Both the position numbers and the translations under genes were made by a program. Below, in pieces: positions 9,516 through 20,235 of a DNA stretch of 64,000 bases. The stretch is from positions 3,550,306-3,614,305 of the forward strand of contig LNAC01000108.1 of assembly GCA_002007465.1 (NCBI GenBank). Direction: 5' to 3'. The DNA comes from Ailurus styani (taxonomy: Eukaryota > Chordata > Mammalia > Carnivora > Ailuridae). Position 1 is the first letter of the stretch. Each line of letters opens with the position of its first letter. The notes under the pieces are model-generated. The model was not told the DNA's origin, searched no databases, and saw only the letters and a program-made list of their open reading frames with translations.

Positions 9516-10447
9516 TTTTTACCAAAAAGGATGCTTTGAAGGTAAGTCACTGACTTCAAACAGTTCCTGGTAATCTATTGCCTAAATGTAAATCTATTGC
9601 TTAAAAAAGACTATCCTTTAATAGTTCTGCATGGTTTGGTTTGTCATCTTGGTTACTCTCATCCTGGACAGCTGGATCGGAGGCCAAGAATCGCATTTTG
9701 TTCATCTCGCACCCTGTGAGCTTAGTATGGATCTAGGCATCAAATGCGGACTGAATTGTACCAAAAACAGAGGAGCCACAGATCTCAGAGGAAATGGAAC
9801 CCAGGCTTTGAATGAGCTTCGAAAGAACTCGGGTGATTTGGAAAGGCTGGGACAGAGTGAGTCCCAGTGGAGAAGAAAACAGCAGGAGGGTCTGAAGCAT
9901 GGTTCTGGGGAGAGGAGCAGAGTCAAACCAGGGTGAGGGAGGGGGACCACCGGAGCCTAAGCCCCCTCCCTGCACAACTTCACCGCTAGCCAGCCCCGTC
10001 TCGTGGCATGGTAGCTCAATGGCTTTCGCCCTTCTTCTGTTGAGCATGGGTTTCAAAGTCACTCCATTCAGGGAAACACCAAAAGCCAATCGGAAGTGAA
10101 GGAAATCATGCAAATCTTCTTCAGAGTTATCTGGGCCTGCCCCAACTGGACCGATGACATGGTGCTGAGTGCTTCAAGAAACCTCCAGGGAAATGCCAAT
10201 CGCTCTAACGTGTGAGAAGGACCCCACAGCAAGACTCGGGAATGTGAGGAAAAAATAAGAGGCACAGCCAGGAAATCGAAGGAGCAGAATGACAGAAGGA
10301 CTTTGACAAAACACAGTGACACGATGTAGTCGGGTTAATTGCCACCACACATGTGCCCCGAGGAAATGACTTATGTCAAGTAAATGGAAAAAAATATTTC
10401 CTTGATTTTCTCATTTGGGACAAGCTGCTTACGCATACAATTACACC
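9516..10447. other. Unique DNA, no gene recognised
   Basis: Overlapping short ORFs on both strands near 9630-10110 have no recognisable domain and no splice context. No named repeats were seen. Confidence 0.4.
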
Positions 10448-10560
10448 TGCTCATTTAATAAATATTTACTGAGCACCTACCTTGTGTTAGGAGCTGGAAA
10501 TTGGTCATGAATAAAGCAGGACTCCCTGCCCTTGTGGAATATGTGAGCTGGAAGGAATGT
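10448..10560 (-). mobile_element. L2 3' relic
   Basis: ATTTAATAAATATTTACTGA, GCACCTACCTTGTGTTAGGA and CTGCCCTTGTGGAATATGTG are the antisense L2 3' end. Confidence 0.75.
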
Positions 10561-10734
10561 GTACTCTCTAGCTCAGCAGCTGCCGTTTACCGACGAAGAG
10601 CTCACAGCCCACTACCAGGAGGCCATATCACCAAGAGCTTCCACCCTCCACCATTTCTTTTACCAGGAGGTTTTACACCTCGTGACTTCTCAGGATTTTC
10701 TCTCCCCACCTGTGATGCTCTTGCCCTACTCAAC

Positions 10735-10978
10735 TGACAAAAATTCTCCCTACCCTCTAGGGCTTGTTAAAATGTCATCTAAGCTCTACGAAGCTCTCTC
10801 TGTGGCTTCCTCTGGGCTCCTGCTGCCCTGTCCACCTCTATCACATTTGTCACAGCCTGCCTTGAACTTTAGTGAGTACACGTCTGTCCTCTCCACTCCA
10901 TTCTGAGCCCCCAAAGGCAGAGGTGACCCCCCACACCATTTATCACCATAGTCTCAGCCCTGGCACTGCTGGAGGGAG
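10735..10978 (+). mobile_element. L2 3' relic
   Basis: AGCTCTCTCTGTGGCTTCCT, CTCCTGCTGCCCTGTCCACC, CTATCACATTTGTCACAGCC, then CATTCTGAGCCCCCAAAGGC and CAGCCCTGGCACTGCTGGAG follow the L2 3' order. It faces the L2 at 10448-10560 in the opposite orientation. Confidence 0.7.
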
Positions 10979-10979
10979 T

Positions 10980-11215
10980 AACATTTATGGAAAAGATGCC
11001 CAAAACTGGAAACTGTGGTAAATACTTTACACACCCATTCACATGTAATCCCCACCAATCTCTCTAAGGAGGATATTACTTTGATTTAAAGGTGAGGAAA
11101 CAGACATTCCAAGAGGTCAAATAACTTGCTCAAAGTTATCACACAGCCGAGAGAAGAAGCCGAAATTCAGACCATCTTACCCAGCTCTGAGGTCCATGCC
11201 CTCTTCATTAGAGAC
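10980..11215 (-). mobile_element. MIR SINE
   Basis: GTAAATACTTTACACACCCA, TTAAAGGTGAGGAAACAGAC, GTCAAATAACTTGCTCAAAG and CACACAGCCGAGAGAAGAAG form an antisense MIR over most of its length. Confidence 0.8.
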
Positions 11216-12581
11216 TGCCAGTTCTGTAAGTTCCATGGGGTCAAAGACTGTGCCAATCTATCCCATAGTACCTGGCACACGGTGTAACACGTAATATCCT
11301 GCTGGTCAGAACAACCCCGAGTCGGTGTGGGAGAGGACTGCACAAAAGCATGAATACTAGGAGGCTGGGGGCGATCAGGGTCATCATGGAGGCTGCCTAC
11401 TAACAAAGAGCATCATGTGGAGATACCCTTGGGTATTACTTAAACAGTTCTGCCATTATAACAATCTTATCATGTTCAAGGGCAGAAATCAGAGTGAACA
11501 CACAGTACCTTTAAAACAAAAAACAAAACGAACATAAAGTGAACCCTAATATAACAAAGATATAATTTCCTGGAGATGCAGTATAAGTAGAACCATAGAG
11601 GACAAGCAATAAAGCAAGGTAGGGGCTGGGCAAATGGCAATGTGCCCAAGATCCAGGGAAGAGCAAAGATGGGGATGCTGGGACTATTGCAGTAGCAGAG
11701 TATGTAGAGGCACCCTTAGAGGAAGCCTGGCACACAGCGCCCGGCTGCATGGGGCTGCTAAGAAGAGTCTCACTGGTTTGAACAACCTTTTCACTTCCTA
11801 TTTCCCGAGCCAAATCTCCTAAGGGACTGCTTTTCCTTCCAGCTCACCTCCAGCTCCCATTCCCCACCTCCTCCCAGCCCCTGCCCCCTGGCTTTGCCTC
11901 CATTGCAAACAAGATCAAGGTTTTCCGAAGCTCCAGAGTAAACCAGAGAAGGCTCAGTGGGTCCATATTTTCATCTCCCTCATCGGAGGCCAGCCAAGAA
12001 ATGACCACATGGAGAACATTGCTGGGAGATCGGTAAAAACACTGAGATTCTTTCCCACTGGGCCCCTTCAATATTTTTTTAGAAATCTACTTCTCCAGGT
12101 ACCTGCTTTCTTTCTTTGTGAGCTGAGAGGTACACAACACGCGGGATTCCTCCATGCATTGCCTTCTGAGACGCTCAGACCTCAACCCCATGCTTGCGTC
12201 ACACCCCAGGTTGGGAGTTACTTACAGGAAACAGGAGGGCATGCTTTTCCTCCCGCTCCAACAGGGCCCAGCCCAGCGCTTAGAAAGGGACTCATGAAGA
12301 TTTGTGGAAGCTCAGCATCCGAACACACCCCCAAGATTTCCAACTTTCTCTTTAATTTTCTTTTAAAAATTGTCTTATGAGATCTGTGTTTTTTCGTGTG
12401 ACCTACCTCAAATCCTTTTTGTAGGCAGGCAGGGAATAAATGAATAAACAAACAAATAAACGGAAAACGGACCCTCTTTCCTGGGGGTACTTGTGTAGGG
12501 CTTTGTTGGCTTCACTTCCAGAAAATCCACCCTAACGGTGACCAAGTTAAGGAACAACAGTTTGGGAGCTCAGCAGGTTCC
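11216..12581. other. Mostly unique DNA; small L2 relic at its start
   Basis: At 11218-11300 TAAGTTCCATGGGGTCAAAG followed by AGTACCTGGCACACGGTGTA resembles an L2 3' end in plus orientation. The rest, to 12581, shows no gene, RNA or named repeat. Confidence 0.4.
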
Positions 12582-12601
12582 TTTTTTTTTTTTTTTTTTT
12601 T
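12582..12601. repeat. (T)20 homopolymer
   Basis: A pure run of 20 T between GGTTCC and AAACC. No target-site duplication or recognisable element body flanks it, so it is not demonstrably a retroposon tail. Confidence 0.95.
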
Positions 12602-12800
12602 AAACCTAGATAAGCCTGGGTGCCTCCAGTAAATTCCCCTTTGATTGGTATGTTTCATCAGTTGAACTCTAATTGGTGCAAACAGGTAATTTGGAGATTA
12701 CAAGATTTATTCTTCTATAACAGTGATTACTGATTGCTAATGATAGTGCTGATTTTTAGGTGTTTAAAACCTTGACAGTTACAATACTCGTGTGATTTAC
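12602..12800. promoter_or_regulatory. Candidate conserved non-coding element
   Basis: AT-rich unique DNA with TTTGATTGGTATG, CTCTAATTGGTGC, CAGTGATTACTGATTGCTAA and TGATAG. The clustering of CCAAT/homeodomain-like words and absence of repeat similarity make it a candidate enhancer. This rests on composition alone. Confidence 0.25.
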
Positions 12801-12884
12801 TGCAGCGTCTTAGAGACAGCCTCCTCCAGATCCCCGAGGACAGAGGCTGTGTCCTTCATGAGCTCTGCCCAGGGCCCCATGGGT

Positions 12885-12928
<44 letters not shown>

Positions 12929-12945
12929 AAATGCTTATTAATATT
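12801..12945 (+). mobile_element. L2 3' relic with (TG)n expansion
   Basis: GACAGAGGCTGTGTCCTTCA, TGCCCAGGGCCCCATGG and finally AATAAATGCTTATTAATATT follow the L2 3' end. A (TG)n microsatellite of about 20 units (12886-12925), preceded by imperfect TG units, has expanded inside it. Confidence 0.65.
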
Positions 12946-13764
12946 AATAATAATGATGATGACTGCAGACTATAAAGCACTCATCCAGAACACTGAGTCA
13001 CTCAATCCACTTGTAATTTCACAGATTTTAATGTGTATACCTTCTCTTCCCAATGCCTAATTCAATGAGGTATTAGGATTATTAGCTCTAGAAATAATTG
13101 GCCTTAAAGGCACATCATAAAAGGACGAAGTCATAAACTCTCCTCCCTGACATTTGGAGAGATGCTGCTTTGGAAGCACTCAGAGGAGCCCAACTACCAG
13201 GTAGCTGCCTTCCTTGCCACCCCAGGGAAAGGAGCTAAACGAGGCTGCCCTGGCCTGGAGCCAGCTCCAGAGCCGGGCACCGCCTTTGGGCGCATTCCCT
13301 TGTTATCCCACGTTAACAGGCCAGGCGCTAACATGTCAGAACACCAGTGTGGGAAATGAATGGAAAGTGGCAGTGCCCAGACAGGAAAGCAGCCTCCACC
13401 CAGGGGGCCCTGCACACAGGGTGTGGGCACCCAGTCCTACCAGGACTCAGCTTGGCACTCAACTGCACCTGCCAATAAGGAGGGCAGAAGCGAGAAACTC
13501 GGGCCAACTGATTCAGAAACATGTACCAATTACCACCGGGTCGGGCACGGTACCCAGAACGTAAGAGCAACTCCTCAACCTCGGTGTCTGTGTTTTTTTC
13601 TTTTTGTTAGGACTGTAAGTAACAGTCCGCTGCTGTTCCCCTTTCCCACTGCTAAGCCTTGACACAAACTATGAGCTCTTCACTCTGTGAGTTGCTCTGC
13701 ACCTGCGAGCCCTTCTCATCCAGTAAGGCCAGCTCAATGCCACGGCCCGCACAAGAATCACCAC
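12946..13764. other. Unassigned; possible MIR remnant at about 12970-13100
   Basis: The 12970-13100 segment (CACTCATCCAGAACACTGAG, then CCAATGCCTAATTCAATGAG) may be a very decayed antisense MIR. The GC-richer stretch 13160-13560 has several overlapping ORFs on both strands with no recognisable protein. No gene is supported. Confidence 0.35.
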
Positions 13765-13930
13765 ACCAATCCTTGCCTAGCATTTTATAATACTCAGATA
13801 CGCCATATGGTCCTTCTAACCATTTTTAATGGAGTCATTAGTTCCATCTCCCCCAAGAGAAAATTTTGATGAAAGGATTTGCCCAAAGTCACACAGTGTG
13901 TAGGAGAGCGGGGCCTTGAACCCAGAATTT
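13765..13930 (-). mobile_element. MIR SINE
   Basis: ATTTTATAATACTCAGATAC, GATTTGCCCAAAGTCACACA and GAGCGGGGCCTTGAACCCAG form an antisense MIR. Confidence 0.75.
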
Positions 13931-15990
13931 TTATTTCAAGCACAATATTTGTGTTTTTTGTCCCAAAGCTGTCCCCTCTCAGCTCTACTCCATGGAAACA
14001 AAGTCCAAGTACCTCTTTTCGGCCAGTAGCTTCTGGAGACATGTGCTTGTTAAGCAGGCTTTATCTTTCATCTTCTTCATGGAGCCCCAAGACATGTCCA
14101 TCAGATCCTTCCTAACCTGCCTTAAAAGTCTTGAAGAGGTTGCATCTATGAGACTTTTGAGGGTGTGAGCTGGAAAGAGGGGGCCAAGCTTTGGCCTGGA
14201 TGACATCAACTATCTTGTTCATTAGACCGAAATCTAATCTGCCACAGTATGTTTTTTCTTGAAAACTTGGGGAAGCTTTGATGCAAACTGTTTGACTCTA
14301 GCTTTCATTACAAGGGGCATGATGAATCTAAAGCAGAAAGAAGTAAATCCAGCTGTTGGCTGGAGTAGCTGTCAGGGTAAAATTGCATGGGTGATATCCT
14401 GAAGACTCTCGTAAGGAATCAGCCATCTGGTCACCCTCTGGGGGTTTTCTGACTAGGATGGAGCAGGCATTTGGCAATGTGCTAACCCCCACCTAGCAGG
14501 GGAAGTAGTGGGGACCAGGCCCCATCGTTGGCCCTGCCTCTTCCCTGGAGAGGACACCTGGTCCTCGCTGCTCCATGTTAACTTTGGGAGCTTCATTTGG
14601 CCATTGCCTAAGTCTCTCTTACATTCTGTTGCTGAAGAACTTTGAAAACAGCTGAGTTTTTCCCAAAGGCCATGAAAACAAAAGCAACCATGACCATAGA
14701 TTATCCTTCTCCATAAAGTTTCTTAGGTGCTTGCTCCCTTTTCATATCGAAATTCACAGCTACCTTTTCTGTCTCCCGCCCTCCCCCTTGCAGAGGGTCT
14801 GATGCAATCAACAGCACCCCAACAGGATTTTGAGCAATCCCCACTCACATGCACACCCAGAGTCTTGCTACAACATGACATGAGTCATCATTTCACATTT
14901 GTTATCGGCCATCTTCAAGGATCCCAAGAGAAGCTGGGTCTGATAGTCCCTAAGGTGAGGAGTGTGGGTTTGCTGATTACAAGTGAGAACACTGTAGAAC
15001 TTTGCAGATGAACAGTGGGGCATCAGCCTAGGGAGCTCATCCCCTGACTTTGCCGCTGTGTGGCCTTGGGTGTTCAAGTGTCAGCTGCCAGAAGCATGTG
15101 CCAACCTCTGCCATCCTGGTGGCATGGAAGATCGAAGAGGGCTTTGGGCCAGATGATCTCATGAATCTGCTCCCCCACTTCCTGTGGCTGCTGCTTTCTG
15201 TGACATCATAATGATAGCAGTGGGTGGTCCCCTGGAGCTTATTCCAATTTGAGGGAAACTCTCAGCTCTGTGCCCTCCCCTTCTCCTTCTCCTCCTCTGT
15301 CCCTGCCCTTCTCTAGCACTCAGAAGCCAGGGGTAGGTCAGGGACACCCACCCAGATGCAGTATTTCTAGACAAGACAGGCCAGGGGCCCTGGGGCCCAC
15401 AGGGGCACCTTGAGATGTACAGTGCGTCTTTCTTGCATCAGGAGGAACAGCCGTAGTGAGGACATGCCTTAGCAGAGAACTGGAGGGACTCACATTGTAG
15501 AAGCAATATCTCCCTCAGCATCAAATGGCACTGGCAGGCACAGGCCCCAAACTCCAGACTCTACTTATATACTGAGCCAACCCCTTGAGGCCATGACAAA
15601 TCCTCCCAAAGCTCGGTGAGCTCACAAGTTAAAGCTGCCAGCAGCACTCTCCAGGGAGCCCATCCTGAGGATGTTGGGGTCCAAGGAGGAAAGCTCAGGC
15701 TCCGTACATCCTCACCTCAGAGCATTTCCTGAAGACAATGGAAGGATGAGATGGGGCATACTCCTGGGGCCAACCAGAACCCGTCTGCTCTGCTCCCCAA
15801 ACAGACCACAAACCATCCTGCAGGACTACAGTCGGCATAGGGGTGTAGAGAGGCACAGGAGGGCACCGAATGTCCTCAGCAACCTAGTTCCACACCTTCC
15901 CCCTCCTCCCTTTGTCCAGTGATTCAATTCCAGCAGGAAGGTTCTACTCACATAAGCGTCGTGGAGGTGGCAAGGGGACAATCATGGCAT
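13931..15990. other. Two kilobases of mostly unique DNA
   Basis: No gene is recognised. A MIR-core remnant lies at about 15009-15080 (GACTTTGCCGCTGTGTGGCC, TTGGGTG). A reading frame on the minus strand at 13985-14209 looks protein-like in places but lacks splice context and similarity I can recall. Otherwise nothing is identified. Confidence 0.4.
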
Positions 15991-16410
15991 ACATATCCTA
16001 GGGCTGCCATAACAGCTGTGTAGCTTAAAACAACAAATTTATTCCTTCACATTTCTGGACACTAGAAATCCAAACTCAAGGGAACAGGCCATGCTCCCTC
16101 TGAGGGCTCTAAGGAAGAATCTTTTCTTGCCTGTCCCCAGCTTCCATACTTGCTGGCAACCCTTGGCTTTCCTTGTCTTGTAAATGCATCCCTCTCTTCT
16201 CTGCCTCCATGGTCACATGGCCTTCATCCCTGTGTGTTCACAAGGCTTTCTTACAAGGACAGCAGTTGTTAGATTAGGGCCTACCCTAATCTAGTATGAC
16301 CTCATCTTAACTTAACATTCAATCTGCGAAGACCCGATTTCCAAATAAGGCCACATTCTGAGGTTCCAGATGGACATGAATTTTGGAGTGACACTATTCA
16401 ACCCACTACA
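15991..16410 (-). mobile_element. MaLR-type LTR (MLT1-like), solo
   Basis: CCTAGGGCTGCCATAACAGC, AGCTTAAAACAACAAATTTA, TCCCTCTGAGGGCTCTAAGG, 'TTAGGGCCTACCCTAATCTA' and 'CTATTCAACCCACTACAG' are the landmarks of an antisense MLT1-type LTR. Full-length in outline, with no internal region. Confidence 0.75.
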
Positions 16411-16599
16411 GTTACCCCAGCTTGAGGAGCCTGTACCGACTGCTAGTCTGGGTTTCATGCACCAAACCCAGCAAATTGGAATAAGCTCCAGGGCCCTATC
16501 CAGCCTGTCCTTACTACTCAACAAGAAAGCAAGAAGAGGTTGACAGAGCACATAGGTTACAGTTACTGGGAGAAATAAAACTATTTCATCTAAAAAACA

Positions 16600-17193
16600 T
16601 TTTGGAGTTGAATATGCAGGCTGAAGGGGAGAAGATGAGGGGACGGGGGGAGCAGTGATGGGCAGGAAGGGCATCTGAGCCCAGAAGCCTGGCCAGCCTG
16701 GAAGCATGCTAGGTGGGCCTGGCCAGTACATGGAACACTGGAGCAAGAGCTGAACTAGAAAGATTAGCAAGGGTTGGATCACAGCAGAACTTGCCAGCCA
16801 CACTAAAAACTTCAGACCTATTTGAGAACCAACTGGGAGTCACTAAATGTTGTTAAGCAGAAGAGGGAGTGAGATTTCCTACCAGTGGAGGTGGCAGCTG
16901 TGCAGCGAGTGGGTTAGAATAGAGTGGAGGCAGTATCTGGGATGTGTTGTAAGTCATTTATCACACATAATAGGTAAAGACCAAAGAGGACTTATTTTCA
17001 CAGATTACAGTGGATCCAAGGTTATGCTTATAATAGCACCACTCATTTGCATGCATTTTGAGTAGTTTATTGTATACCAGGTGCTCATACCTAACAACAA
17101 GAAGTGCCAACATCACCCATCATGTGGCATCACAGTCAAAAAAAGGTTAAGGACCCTGCAGTAGATAAAGAAATGAGAAAGATTTAAGACCAA
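16600..17193. mobile_element. Old non-coding dispersed repeat (left half)
   Basis: Landmarks GCATCTGAGCCCAGAAGCCT, GGTTGGATCACAGCAG, CCAGCCACACTAAAAACTTC and 'GAGTCACTAAATGTTGTTAA' belong to the same old dispersed repeat class as 3941-4372 and 45930-46480. It is separated from its continuation (17561-18010) by a hAT element. Sequence 16411-16599 is unassigned. Confidence 0.5.
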
Positions 17194-17552
17194 CAGTTTT
17201 CAAATCTTTAGCCACTCAATGTTCTTCAAACAATATGCACGCAATTGCTCTATTTTTTTAAAAGATTTTATTTATTTATTTGACACAGAGAGAGAGATCA
17301 CAAGTAGGCAGAGAGGTTAAGCAGAGGAAGAGGGGGAAGAAGATGTGGGGCTCGATCCCAGAACCCTGAGATCATGACCTGAGCCGAAAGCAGAGGCTTA
17401 ACCCACTGAGCCACCCAGGCACCCTGCAATTGCTCTGTTTAAATCAGGGATGAGAAGCCCCCCTACCCCGCATTGCTTGCTTATTACCCCCTTCCATTCC
17501 AACTTCAGAAGGCCCTGAAAGGATGAATAAAACAGTTTGAAAGCCACTGGCT
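17194..17552. mobile_element. hAT (MER5/Charlie-like) element containing a CAN-SINE
   Basis: The ends CAGTTTTCAAATCTTTAGCC and CAGTTTGAAAGCCACTGGCT are imperfect inverted repeats of the MER5/Charlie type. They are bounded by AAGACCAA (17186-17193) and TAGACCAA (17553-17560), a 7/8 matching target-site duplication as hAT elements make. No transposase is encoded, and the family is not certain. Confidence 0.6.
17256..17425 (-). mobile_element. CAN-SINE, mustelid-type
   Basis: Antisense: TTTATTTATTTATTTGACAC tail side, ATCATGACCTGAGC, then GCAGAGGCTTAACCCACTGA and GCCACCCAGGCACC head. The 15-bp target-site duplication is GCAATTGCTCTATTT (17241-17255) and GCAATTGCTCTGTTT (17426-17440). Confidence 0.95.
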
Positions 17553-17560
17553 TAGACCAA

Positions 17561-18010
17561 GTGGGAGAGGGTAGCAGTGAGCGTCTTAAGAGGAGGTGAG
17601 ATATACAGAAAACTAGAAATCGATTTCTCAGTTTTGGGATGGGGATGGGTGGAAAGGGTGTAAGTAATGGAAGGCTCTTAGACTAGTTGATGAAATTCCA
17701 GGTTTCTGGTCTGAGGAATGGGGAGGGAGATCAGTGGAGCAGGTTTGGGAGAACAATGAAGGCTTCCATATGCTGAAGTGCAAGAGCATGTGGGACACAT
17801 ACCCAGGAGGCTTGGGGATATGTGGTGGAGGGATCTTGAGAGAGCAGTCCCACCTGGAGAAATAGAGGAGGAGCTCATCAGTATTTGGTGGTAACTGGAG
17901 TCCAGGGAAATGAAAAAGCCATCCAGAAAAACAAAAAACAAGAAACAGAACATGGTATAAGAGAAGAGGAGAGGACATAGGATAGGATCTTGATGAACAT
18001 CAACATGTAA
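17561..18010. mobile_element. Old non-coding dispersed repeat (right half)
   Basis: GGAGCAGGTTTGGGAGAACA, ATGTGGGACACATACCCAGG and AGTATTTGGTGGTAACTGGA continue the old repeat interrupted by the hAT element. Short ORFs across it on the minus strand are by-products. Confidence 0.45.
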
Positions 18011-18229
18011 TTGGTGCTCAGAGAGGCAGGAGATAAATAGGGTCATGATGTCTTGGGAGCAAAGAAGGAAGAGAGAAAAGGGATAATTCCCATACATTCT
18101 CTCTGTTTCCAAGACACTGAGATTATACTCACAGTCTCAGATCATCACAAAGAGTTATTGTAGAGAGAGCAGGAAACCTAACTATTTCTTCATTTCAACT
18201 GGATTCAGAGAAAGGGATTTTCTCCTTCA

Positions 18230-18310
18230 CAAATACATCTAGTGCTTAATAGAGGTCCTGGAATGTAAGTGTTCTATAAATATTTGTTGAATGAGTGAGT
18301 TAATTAATGA
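18230..18310 (+). mobile_element. L2 3' terminal relic
   Basis: GAGGTCCTGGAATGTAAGTG and TATAAATATTTGTTGAATGA with GTGAGT are the extreme 3' end of L2. Confidence 0.75.
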
Positions 18311-18365
18311 ATCTTTAAAACTATTTGGCAAAAGCATTACAAAAGCTTTAAGAGCTATGCAGAAG

Positions 18366-18559
18366 GGGCGCCTGGGTGGCTCAGTCTTTAAGCGTCTGCC
18401 TTCGGCTCAGGTCATGATCTCAGGGTCCTGGGATCAAGCCCCACATCAGGCTGCCTGCTCAGTGGGGAGTCTGCTTCTCCCTCTCCCACTCTCCCTGCTT
18501 GTGTTCCCTCTCTCGCTGTCTCTGTCAAATAAATAAAATTTAAAAAAAAAACAAAAAAG
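18366..18559 (+). mobile_element. CAN-SINE
   Basis: GGGCGCCTGGGTGGCTCAGT, GCGTCTGCCTTCGGCTCAGG and a tail CAAATAAATAAAATTTAAAA. A perfect 14-bp target-site duplication GAGCTATGCAGAAG is at 18352-18365 and 18560-18573. Low divergence and a perfect duplication suggest a relatively recent insertion. Confidence 0.97.
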
Positions 18560-18573
18560 GAGCTATGCAGAAG

Positions 18574-19419
18574 TATCGAGAGGATCAAGGTAAACTTGAG
18601 GACCATCTGGAATGTTCCCCAGGAGAAGAAACACACCAAACTGTGTGTTGGCTCCCAGAAGACCCACACGGGGCAAGATTTAGGGAAGAACAATAGAAGC
18701 AAAGGGAAGCCAGCCCAAGTGGCCTCCATGGCCCAGGAGCACATGCAGACAACACTATGTGGAATGGAGCCAAACAGCCAAGGGGAAATGGAAATTATGG
18801 GATGTGCTTAAGGAAACCTAAAGTAATAAAAATAGAATCTGGATTTAGGTTCTCACTGTATTATTGAAACTACAGTTGAGAAGTGGGGCAGACAGCCGTG
18901 GGGGGAATAATGCCAAACCAGCAGCATAGTCGCTTTGCCCTTAGAAACCAGGCTCCCTTTTACTCCTTTTTCTAAGTAAAATCTAAGCTCCAGCAATGTT
19001 TCCATCTTCTGAACAACCAAATGAAGTGGCAGATCTAGGACCATGGAGGACAAACTCCCTGAAGGGAACCTTGTCCAGAGTCTACCTACTTTGGCAGACC
19101 CTGTGATGCTCAATAGTAAGGGTACCCCGCACTGGGCAGAAGCTTCTTTGCTTCTTGAAAAGGAAGTCATCAATTTACCTTTATATTATGGCAAATAGAG
19201 AATAACAGAAATTCACACTCTGCAATTAGCTGGATAGTACCCTATGCATAACTCAAAAGGTAAGGGTAGCATCAAGGCAAGCTCCCACTTGGGAAGACAA
19301 GGAATCTCGATTTCAGCAAATAAACAACATGTAGACCATGAACATAGCTGGGTTGTAGGTTGCCCCTACAGCCCAGTAAAAAGGCTAGGATGGAGGACAG
19401 GTAGGAGTTGAAAAAAAAT

Positions 19420-19450
<31 letters not shown>

Positions 19451-19804
19451 TGTATATACACATACATACATTTTTCTTCTGTGATATGGACTATAGTGAA
19501 CACTGCAGACCATGCCTTGCTCACACATCTTCAGAGACTTCTGGGCATCATGTGCTGAAAGTTGTCCTTTCCAGCACGACTTCCACGTGGTCTCAGCATG
19601 AATCGGAGCGTTCTGATCACATATTTCTTGGCTTCTTTTCAGTGTTTTATCACTTCCCTTGGTTTTAGAAAATGTTTTTCCACCCACTGGAGGGATACAA
19701 CCAAACTCTGATACAGATGAGAACTCAGAAAGGGGAGTGACCTCAAAGCTCCGGAAGAATGAAAAGGCCCAGAAGTCCCTCATGAGGGAAACAGAAGGAA
19801 AATG
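18574..19804. other. Unique DNA; (CA)n microsatellite at 19419-19446
   Basis: A (CA)n run of about 14 units at 19419-19446 follows A8 and passes into TGTATGTATATACACATACA. Otherwise single-copy, with no recognised gene; the ORFs read through the microsatellite. Confidence 0.45.
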
Positions 19805-19985
19805 CTACAGGGGAGAGAGATGGTCTGGAAGGATACTAAGGTTTTAAATGTGGCTACCTCTAGAATAAGGAATGTTCTGATTTTCCCCTTTGGGTTTAGG
19901 TTTATCAGCCTTTTCCATTTTTCCTTCAAGGAACTGTTATACTTTTAAACAGTTAAAAAATAAAAGTTGTAGTATGATAAAAAAA
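19805..19985 (+). mobile_element. Old L1 (L1M-type) 3' end relic
   Basis: ACTAAGGTTTTAAATGTGGC, TACCTCTAGAATAAGGAATG, then GGGTTTAGGTTTATCAGCC and AACAGTTAAAAAATAAAAGT follow the old-L1 3' UTR order ending in an A-rich tail. Confidence 0.5.
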
Positions 19986-20032
19986 ATCAAATTAACAGGA
20001 TCTATATATCTTTAGGTAAGGTTTCTTAAAAT

Positions 20033-20228
20033 GTTTTTTTTAAAAAAGGGGCATTTTTTATTGCTGTATTTGATAGAGAGAGCATGAGCAGTGGGGAGGA
20101 GCAGAGGGAGCAGGAGAAACAGACTCCCCACTGAGCAGGGAGCCAATGTGGGGCTCAATCCCAGGACCCTGAGATCATGACTTGAACCAAAGGCAGATGT
20201 TTAACCAACTAAGCCACCCAAGTTCCCC
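20033..20228 (-). mobile_element. CAN-SINE, diverged
   Basis: Antisense: GATAGAGAGAGCATGAGCAG, GACTCCCCACTGAGCAGGGA, AGATCATGACTTGAACCAAA and AACTAAGCCACCCAAGTTCC. Several head substitutions mark an older copy. It abuts the L1 at 20236. Target-site duplications are not clear because of A/T-rich edges. Confidence 0.9.
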
Positions 20229-20235
20229 TAGAAAA

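Noticed and set aside
12582..12601. T20 run as a possible antisense poly(A)-only insertion
   Set aside because: Unlike 29380-29423, no direct repeat flanks it.
13985..14209. Minus-strand ORF of 74 codons with somewhat protein-like composition
   Set aside because: No recognisable family, no splice sites at suitable positions and no neighbouring exons.
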